NCBI RefSeq assembly: GCF_029168945.1
Contig: NC_083602.1
Coordinates: 76,838,600-76,902,599 of the forward strand
DNA length: 64,000 nt
Reading direction: 5' to 3'
DNA from: Cannabis sativa
Lineage: Eukaryota > Streptophyta > Magnoliopsida > Rosales > Cannabaceae
Shown: positions 55,569-64,000 of the stretch, one piece after another
How positions within the stretch are numbered: position 1 is the first letter of the stretch
Layout of the letters: every line of letters starts with the position of its first letter
Notes under the pieces: model-generated
The model's database searches: none
What the model saw: only the letters and a program-made list of their open reading frames with translations
What the model was told of the DNA's origin: nothing
Program-made: the position numbers and the translations under genes

Positions 55569-57456
55569 TGTTGGAATTTATTTTACCAGGATCTTAGATC
55601 TACTCACAAGTATGTTTATTAACATCCTAAATATGAACTTTCTAAAACGATGAAATAAACACGTATAAAGTTCAAGAAACCTTACATTGGGTGCAGCGGA
55701 ATTAAATGACTCCTTCCGTTCATATCTCTAACCCTTGTATCCTTTCTGTCGCAGAGTATTATCAAGATCTGAACCTGGATCTCTTTCTCTGAATCCTTGA
55801 TGCTGAAACTCCTTTGCTGATGATCTTTCTTCACGATCTTCCTCACTATGATTGAGGTATTGCTTGCTGTGTGTGGGCACTACTCTAATCACTAAGGTAA
55901 TTTCGAAATTCTAAGGAAGAAGAGAGAGAGAGAGGGTGGCGGCCAAGGTAGAGAGAGAAAGGCTCAGGTTTTCTGATTCAGAAGTGTAATTTTCCTGAAC
56001 CCTTCACTATCTATTTATAGCATTCCACTAGGGTAAGGTTTGAATTATTTGGCATTAAAATAATGAAAATATCAGTTTAAAATGCCTACAAAAGTGGCCG
56101 GCCATGGCTTGATGGATTTGGGCCTTGCTTTTTGCAATTTTGCAATTTTAACACTTTTGTATCTGATTTTCTCAAAAATGCCAATTTTCTAATTCAACCA
56201 TTTAAATGCCAATTCTAACTATTTAATAACTATAAATAATTATTAAATAATATTGTCATTTATCATATTTATTAATTGAACCATACAAAGTATCATAATT
56301 AACAAATATGCCCCTATTAACTCTTTCTTTACAATTTCGCCCTTACTTAGTGAAAATTTCACAAATAGACATAGTCTAATTTGAGAATTATAATTGATTA
56401 ATCAAAACCAATTACATGAGTCTTACAAACAATATTATCTCAACTAGTGCGGGGACCATGGGTCTATATAACCGAGCTTCCAATAAGTAGATCAAGAATT
56501 TAGCACTAAAATTCACTAACTTATTAATTCTTCGTTGAATCCACGCATAGAACTTAGAATTTCACTCTCAGTTATATAGAATGCTCTATATGTTCCACCA
56601 TATAGACACATCATTAGTTATCCATTGTTATAATTCTAATTTGATCACTGATCCTCTATATGAATGATCTACACTGTAAAGGGATTAAATTACCGTTACA
56701 CCCTACAATGTATTTATTCCTTAAAACACTTGACCCCGTATAAATGATATTTCAGCTTATGTGAAATGAGTACTCCACCATTTATGTTCGTTTGGTCAAG
56801 CTCGAAGGAGATCATCCTTTGCTTACTATTCGCCAGATAGAAGCTATAGATTCCATGTTTATGTTAGCGCTCCCACTCAATTGCACTACCGTGTTCCCAA
56901 AATGTACGTATCACCCTGACCTAAAAGTAGGCTTAACTAACAAATCAAAGAACACGAATAGCCTTTCAAGATTGAGCCTAATCATATCAGGATTGAGATC
57001 ATTTGATCTGGGATCAACTAGGCGATATTGACTTGAATAGATATTACGGTAAGTTTAATAAATCTAAGTCAAAGTTCAATATCGGTCCCTTCCGATGCAT
57101 ACTCCATGCATCCAACCTGAGCTTTACTTTAACCAACGTTCTGGAAAGAACATAGCATATCTCCAAATGCAAGTAAACTCTTGGTGTAGATTATCATATC
57201 AGTAAAACCCTATGTCTGATAAATCTAGGAAACTTTATTCACATAGTCGTGTTTACTTTCCAATGTGATGACAACACAATAAACAGGATCAAGTATGTGA
57301 AAAGGGTTTAAGATGAATTTATAAATCAAATAGACAAGCAATTGATAAAGTGAACCAAAACATACACAAATGAATGAATACTTCTGTTTCTTTATTGATG
57401 TTGAATAAAATAGATTACATTGAAATGGAGTTTTATGTAGGGCATAAAACCTAACA
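55569..57456 (-). repeat. 3' LTR of minus-strand copia element H, 1,888 bp
   Basis: TGTTGGAATTTATTTTACC...AAACCTAACA in plus coordinates, followed by the purine tract and RNase H codons. The last ~130 bp (57,325-57,456) are of the B/C type. The central part shares private variants (such as GATCTGGGATC near 57,004) with LTR I at 59,305, although I is a different element of D type. Confidence 0.92.
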
Positions 57457-57854
57457 AACTCCCACTTGCACTAATATAAAACTAATTAGTACATATCAAT
57501 TAATCCTAAATTCTGATGGTGCTTTTCAAAGGCTGTCACGGCCAGGATTTGGTAAATGGATCAGCTAGGTTGTCCTCTGTGTCAACTTTCTCAACTAGTA
57601 CATCCCCTCTTGCCACGTATTCTCTGATAATGTGATACTTCCTTTCAATGTGTTTGCTTCTCTTGTGGCTTCGAGGTTGTTTACTGTTTGCTATTGCTCC
57701 ATTGTTATCATAAAGTAAGACCAGAGGCTTTTCCATTCCAGGAACGACACCTATACTGGTGAAGAACTTTCTTAGCCAGAAAAGTTCTTTAGCAGCTTCG
57801 GCTGCAGCTATGTATTCAACTTCCATAGTTGAGTCCGATATCGCGGTTTGTTTA
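57457..57854 (-). pseudogene. pol: RNase H end of element H (cut by element I)
   Basis: Minus-strand copia RNase H, open at 57,826-57,536, with STMEVEYIAAAEA, DNNGAIA and KVDTEDNLADPFTK. It is close to the RNase H of element B. After DPFTK the frame shifts relative to B before the normal end. It stops at 57,855, where the LTR of element I begins (left flank GTTTA). The rest of pol should lie beyond the right edge of the window, past element I. Confidence 0.9.
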
Positions 57855-59751
57855 TGTTGGAAATTTGTTTTACCAGGATCTTAGATCTACTCACAAGTAT
57901 GTTTATTAACACCCTAAACATGAACTTTCTAAAACGATGAAATTAAACACATATAAAGTTAAAGAAACCTTACATTGGGTGCAGCCGAATTAAATGACTC
58001 CTTCCGTTCAGATCTCTAACCCTTGTATCCTTTCTGTCGCAGAGTATTATCAAAATCTGAACCTGGATCTCTTTCTCTGAATCCTTGATGCTGAAACTCC
58101 TTCTTGCTGAAAGTCTTTCTTCACGATCTTCCTCACTATGATTGAGGTATCACTTGCTGTGTGTGGGCACTACTCTTACACTAAGAATTTCGAAATCTCA
58201 ATGAGGAAGAGAGAAAGAGTGGGTTCGGCCAAAGATAGGGAGAGAGAAGGCTCAGTTTTTTCTGAATGAAAAAGTAGAAAATTTAAGTGTGTATTTCCTG
58301 AAGCCTTCACTATCTATTTATAACATTCTACTAGGGTTAGGTTTGAATTATTTGGCATTAAAATAATGAAAATATCAGAGGTAAATTTCTATAAAAGTGG
58401 CCGGCCATGCTTAGTGGACTTGGGCCTCACTTTTTGCAATTTTGCAGTTTTATCTTTTCTGCATCTGATTTTCTCAAAAACGCCAATTTTCTAATTCAAC
58501 CATTTAAATGGCAATTCTAACTATTTAATAACTATAAATAATTATTAAATAATATTGTCATTTATCATATTTATTAATTGAACCATACAAAGTATCATAA
58601 TTAACAAATATGCCCCTAAAACTCTTTCTTTACAATTTCTCCCTTACTTAGTGAAAAATTCACAAATAGACATAGTCTAATTTGAGAATTATAATTGATT
58701 AATCAAAACCAATTACATGAGTCTTACAAGCAATATTATCTCAACTAGTGCGGGGACCATGGGTCTATATAACCGAGCTTCCAATAAGTAGATCAAGAAT
58801 TTAGCACTAAAATTCACTAACTTATTAATTCTTCGTTGAATCCACGCATAGAACTTAGAATTGCACTCTCAGTTATATAGAATGCTCTATATGTTCCACC
58901 ATATAGACACATCATTAGTTATCCATTGTTATAATTCTAATTTGATCACTGATCCTCTATATGAATGATCTACACTGTAAAGGGATTAAATTACCGTTAC
59001 ACCCTACAATGTATTTATTCCTTAAAACACTTGACCCCGTATAAATGATATTTCAGCTTATGTGAAATGAGTACTCCACCATTTATGTTCGTTTGGTCAA
59101 GCTCGAAGGAGATCATCCTTTGCTTACTATTCGCCAGATAGAAGCTATAGATTCCATGTTTATGTTAGCGCTCCCACTCAATTGCACTACCGTGTTCTCA
59201 AAATGTACGTATCACCCTGACCTAAAAGTAGGCTTAACTAACAAATCAAAGAACACGAATAGCCTTTCAAGATTGAGCCTAATCATATCAGGATTGAGAT
59301 CATTTGATCTGGGATCAACTAGGCGATATTGACTTGAATAGATATTACGGTAAGTTTAATAAATCTAAGTCAAAGTTCAATATCGGTCCCTTCCGATGCA
59401 TACTCCATGCATCCAACCTGAGCTTTACTTTAACCAATGCTCTGGAAAGAACATAGCACTTCTCCAAATGCAAGTAAACTCTGTTGTAGATTATCATATC
59501 AGTAAAATCCTGTGTTTGATAAATCTAGGAAACTTTATTCACATAGTCATGTTTACTTTCCAATGTGTTGACGACACAATAAACAGGATCAAGTATGTGA
59601 AAAAGGTTTCAGACGAATTCATACATTATGTACATATAATCATGAAATAAATCATGTGAACCATGCAACATTAAATGTTATTTCTGATCTATATTAATAA
59701 GTAAATCTGATTATATTGAAATGAGTTTTATTTAGGACATAAAACCCAACA
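57855..59751 (-). repeat. 3' LTR of minus-strand copia element I, 1,897 bp
   Basis: TGTTGGAAATTTGTTTTACC...AAACCCAACA in plus coordinates. The terminal segment (59,620-59,751) is of the D type. It is followed by the purine tract AACTTCCACTTGC (reverse) and decayed pol. Confidence 0.92.
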
Positions 59752-61324
59752 AACTTCCACTTGCACTAATATAAAACAAAAAGTGCGTTTCAAATAATCT
59801 CAACACCTTGATATACAAAGCAAGTGTAGTAGTAGTAAACTCCTCGTAATAGGATCTGAAAGGTTGAATTAAACACAACCTTTTCTCCACCATTACTCTT
59901 GCTTAATCACAAAATCATTGATAATGTGAAATTCCTCTCTATATGTCTACTCTCTTGGGATACTGGATTCTATATCTTTGGCAACTACTTCTGGTTAATC
60001 AGGAAATTAACACTAGTAGTTAAGGCAATTTGAAATGGTGCCAAAGATGTATAGAACTTTCCTTAGACTGAATGAGTACCTTTCCTGCAGCTTTAACATT
60101 CAGTCCCTCTCTGGTAGACCTAAAGACTTCAGATAGGTTTTTACACTTCTCCAAAATCACTACTCCACCCCTAGAGTAATCACCATCTTATCAGAAAGAT
60201 TTACTAGCACAAAGGCAAATTTCGAAATCTGATATGGTGTAGTCTAAGAGTTTTAAACACACCCTTATAGACTAACATATAGTTCCTCTTCTTTATCTTA
60301 AGATTTACTTGATTGTCTTCCAATGTTCTTCTCCTGGATTAATCTGATACCTACTCATTACTCCCACTCAACAGCAAGTGTCTGGTCTAAGGCATACAAA
60401 AGCATATCTAAGACCTCTCACTGTTGATATAAGAAATTCTTTCATGGCTTTATCTTTTCTGGAATAGTTGAGACTTTTCCTTAGATAAATAAAATCTATG
60501 TCTAAGAAGTTGTGAAGCTTCTATAGATTGCCATTGGAAAGAAGATGCTTCAGCATCTTACTAAAGTAAGTTGCTTGCGTTAGAGTAAGTAATTACCAGG
60601 TATACCACAAGCCATAGGTTTAGATAAACTCAAACCTATAATACTAGGAACAGGAAGTTTGTTAAGTCCATTGAATAGACTTATAAACGAAAATTTCCTT
60701 TTATGTCCTTGTAATAGAAAACTTTAGGTTACTCCATGTGAATGGATTAAACCATAGTTCTATTGGCTTTCTTCTTAGTTTCTTATCTTGACAATCCATT
60801 ACTTGTTTAAACTCACAATGGATTTTAATCACTAGTGTCTCCCAAGTCATAAGAAGGTGAGTTCCTAGAAACTCTCCCACTACGACAAGGTACCGTGAAT
60901 TATGTCGAAGAAAACTAAATGGTATTGATCTCTTCGGTTGTGACAAGACAACAGAGGCAGTGGGATCATCATATGTTATATAAGATGATAGAACACTTTT
61001 GGAATCAAGAAAAATATCTCCTTTATTTTCTACTTGTTTTCAGACTTAGTCATTATCTTAGAAAAGTAGTATTTGTTTGAACAAACACTTTCTTATCTAT
61101 TGACAATGGGATGGTCCACCCCTAATCACTTAGAATAGCTAACAAACCAAGGTTAACAGTTCTAGCTTTTCTTAAGATTTTGATTAGGTCATCCATGAAT
61201 CTAGTAATGATTTACATTAAGTATACAACCATTACATCATTCTGAAATTTTATTACCATAGAAGGATTTAGGCAACGACTAGTAACTAATCATCAATATG
61301 CAACTCGAAATTTCTGGGTAGGTA

Positions 61325-61408
61325 AGTTTGGATATAATTCAAAAATCAATTTAATGATCTTTGAAAGTTTTGATATAATTCAAAAATCAATTTAATGATC
61401 TTTGAACT
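61325..61408. repeat. 42-bp tandem duplication in element I
   Basis: AGTTTGGATATAATTC...GATCTTTGAA is followed directly by a near copy. G, D and E have it once. Confidence 0.88.
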
Positions 61409-63535
61409 GCATATCTACTAACTATTTCTCCACCCCTATCAGTTCGCAAGATCTTTAACCACTTACCTTAACGATTTTCCACCATTGCTAGAAACTAACG
61501 AAAATTTTCAAACATTTCAAATTTCTTTGCATAAGGTATAATCTCGAGTTACGTTTTAAGAATACAACGAAAAACTCATATCCACCCCTGAATGTACATC
61601 CATCTGCGAATGAGATGAACTTACTTTCAATGGATATAGGCATATTAACTCTTTGCAGAGATTGATCTTGTCAAAACCACTATGAACAAGATACAAATGC
61701 CATAGATTAATAAAAATGTGGTTGAGTCTTTTGATGACTTAGGTATAGTTACATCAAAGAGTTCTTAGAATAGTGCAAGTGGATCCTGGTCACAAAATAC
61801 CAAACTCATATTCCATACAGTTTGAATCCATTAATAGAAGATGGATATTGAACACTTGGAAAGTGTAACTGTGTTGCTTCCTGGAATGAGTAATTCTATC
61901 TTGGACCAGCACTACTAATACAAACTCTAAGTCAGATTTTCCCATACAAGTAGGAGATTTCTAAGATTGAGGATTTATATCAATTGGGAATAGAATTTCG
62001 GGATAATAATCATATGCGTCATTTAATTTCTTAAGAGAAAATATAGAGTGACATGAAATGATTTATAGACCATTCATCCAATGATATGTTATTGAGCTAA
62101 TTCGAAATGAATAAGCTAAGAGGAATTAGGATAATTTCGTTTAAAATAAGAATCCAACGATGCTTCGATTAGCGAAAGTCAAAGTAATCTTATTTATACA
62201 ATCTTCTTGTTTCATATCGTAAAAATACTAGTCTAAGGTGTCATCAATTGATGAACAGCTAGATGTCGCATATACAATATTTATCTTTCGAGATCTTACA
62301 CTATTATGTATGTCTAATGGTGAAAATTCATTAGGGATTTATCTCATTAGATAAACAAACATGTTAGACCAACAATGAAGATTCGAAATTAAACTACAAT
62401 TTAATAACAGAAATTAACATGGTTCAATATAAATTCATACACAATTCAGAAATTATTAAACATATAGCAAGTAGGAATGACCAGTGAAAATACTAAAACA
62501 TACAATCCTAAATAATTTCCAAGGTTTTCAACAAACTGATACAGTGTCCCGGTAGGCGAGAGTCAAAGTATCATTCATTTAATAGAGTTGTCAGCTCATC
62601 TAAAATAGAAACCATTCTAGCAACCTTTTATTCGATCAAAATAAGAATCCAACGTTGTCCCGGTAGGCGAGAGTCAAGGTTATTCTCATTTTATGAGCTT
62701 CCACCATTGTTTCATGTTTCATAAGTTTATCTCTAAGTAGTCACCGTAGGGGAGAGTCTAATAGAGACGAAAACTTACAAAACACTTATCAAATGAGATT
62801 TTATGTGTTAAATGCGTTCAACGAATAACCATCCATAGGGGGACGAAGTCTAGCGTCTCGAGGTTATATTGAAAACATTTAACTTTTGTAAGACCAACAA
62901 TGGAGATCGAATATCTTAATAATAATCAAGCTCATTATTTAAAGTGAGTTGTATTTTCTTTGATTCTCTTTATTTAATCTATTTATTTGAAATATATAAT
63001 TATTTAAAATTTCCAATTTAGAATGAAAAATTCTAAATATAAATTTTAATTTAATATTTATAAATTTTACTTAGATGGATATGAAAATAACATGAATTAT
63101 TTCCATCTTAGTAATAATTTCCAATAAATATTTAGAAAAATATTCAATTTAAGTTGTTACAAAATTAATTTAAATTAATTTACAACTCAAATTTAATTTT
63201 CTATAAATATATATTGCATTTCAAAAAATTAAAGTATTCAAGGACACAATTTTTGAAAATGCATATTAAAAAAAAAAAATCCTGGAAAAATTATTCTAAT
63301 TTAATGTTGGCCCAAAATTAATTAATAAAATTAATTTACAACAAAAAATATAATTTTCCTATTTAATTAAATATATAAGAAAAATTTCAAATATTTAAGT
63401 ATGATGATGAAAATAAACTTAAATATTAATTTTCTATTTAATTAAATACACTAAAAAAATACTTCAAGCAAAAATGTCATCTATCTAGATTTTCCTTTGA
63501 CTAATTAATTCAATTTCTAATAATATACTTTAGTT

Positions 63536-63890
63536 CAATTTATTTTAAATTAATCAATAAATGAAAAAAATCATTGATTTAAGTTGATCCAAGAATTAAT
63601 TAAGATAAATAATTAATTTACAACTTAATCTATTTTTCAAGATGAAATTCGAAATTCCAGCATTTAAGAAATGCGATTTCGAAAATTGATTAATAAAATA
63701 AAGAAAAATATATTTTACTTCATTTATTTTAATTAATCATTAAATGAAAAAAAATCATTGATTTAAGTTGGTCCAAAATTAAAATAAATAATTTACAACT
63801 TTAATCTATTTTCCAAATAAAATTCGAAATTCCAGCATTTAAGAAATGCAATTTCAGAATTTGATTAATAAAATAAAGAAAAAATATATT
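63536..63890. repeat. Imperfect ~185-bp tandem duplication in the leader of element I
   Basis: The block from TTTATTTTAA(A)TTAATCA through GAAATTCCAGCATTTAAG to AATAAAATAAAG occurs twice in a row (about 63,536-63,719 and 63,720-63,890) with differences. Element E (41,180-41,350) has one copy. Confidence 0.75.
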
Positions 63891-64000
63891 TTGAAAATTA
63901 TTTAAATTTAGTTGAAAAAATAAATTTCAACTAAAAATAATTTTCTATTTAATTAAGTGTCATGAAAAAGAAATATTTAAATATCATGATGAAAAGCAAC

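Larger units (their letters stand above)
59752..64000 (-). mobile_element. Element I internal region: decayed pol and part of leader, 5' end outside window
   Basis: Matches elements D, G and E in reverse, including the 81-codon linker remnant (60,946-60,701) and the same frame breaks. Leader motifs are at 62,546-62,566 and 62,657-62,677. It carries two private tandem duplications (61,325-61,408 and 63,536-63,890). The folded block and 5' LTR would lie to the right of the window. Confidence 0.85.

Noticed and set aside
1..64000. Apparent large inverted symmetry between 1-9,786 and 55,569-64,000
   Set aside because: Both ends have a D-type element inserted in a coding-type element, but the insertion points differ (integrase versus RNase H) and LTR variants differ, so it is not one inverted duplication.

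Overview
This is a plant nuclear window, most likely from a eudicot. It has one compact spliced host gene, the ubiquitin-conjugating enzyme E2 of the UBE2C class (UBC19/UBC20-like, 51,924-53,191, + strand, six exons). Almost everything else is retrotransposon, mostly AT-rich and nested. I see no rRNA, tRNA or CRISPR feature, and the species cannot be named from the sequence alone.

Layout from left to right. (1) 1-5,649 is the 3' part of a Ty1/copia-type element (element G) with a decayed pol region and its 3' LTR. It sits inside the integrase of a second copia element (element B), whose integrase end, reverse transcriptase and RNase H follow at 5,650-7,864, with its 3' LTR to 9,786. (2) 9,787-11,394 is unassigned, LTR-like non-coding DNA with a (TC)42 microsatellite. 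(3) 11,395-45,131 is an old L1-type LINE (LINE-alpha) cut into three pieces (11,395-13,916, 43,530-43,765 and 44,827-45,131). The first break holds a 29.6 kb nest, copia element C, flanked by ATGAT duplications. The second holds a 1.06 kb solo LTR flanked by CTCAT. Element C contains a minus-strand copia element E. E in turn contains a truncated Ty3/gypsy chromovirus (20,619-24,300), a solo LTR F (flanked by GTCTA) and a complete element D (29,921-40,052, flanked by GATTC). (4) 45,132-51,346 is a young LINE (LINE-beta) with both ORFs open and a 21-base poly(A) tail. (5) 51,347-53,191 is the E2 promoter and gene. (6) 53,192-54,372 is intergenic. (7) 54,373-64,000 is a third nest: a small-LTR copia (J) holding minus-strand copia H, which holds minus-strand copia I running off the window.

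The copia copies with TGTTGG...CCAACA LTRs of about 1.9 kb form two related groups. B, C and H have readable coding regions. A/G, D, E and I share one decayed pol yet have clearly moved recently: the two LTRs of D differ at only about three positions by eye. D-type elements look like non-autonomous passengers mobilised by B/C/H-like partners, and all three coding-type copies here are broken by a D-type insertion.

The most interesting signal is a 92-nt block in the 5' leader of C, D and E, between primer-binding site and gag. It can fold into a closing stem around a pseudoknot, and one base pair of the inner stem appears as A-U, G.U and G-C in the three copies. The E2 gene has an inverted pair of CAACGG cores in its proximal promoter, as expected for MYB3R-controlled G2/M genes, and LINE-beta ends only about 195 bp upstream of it.
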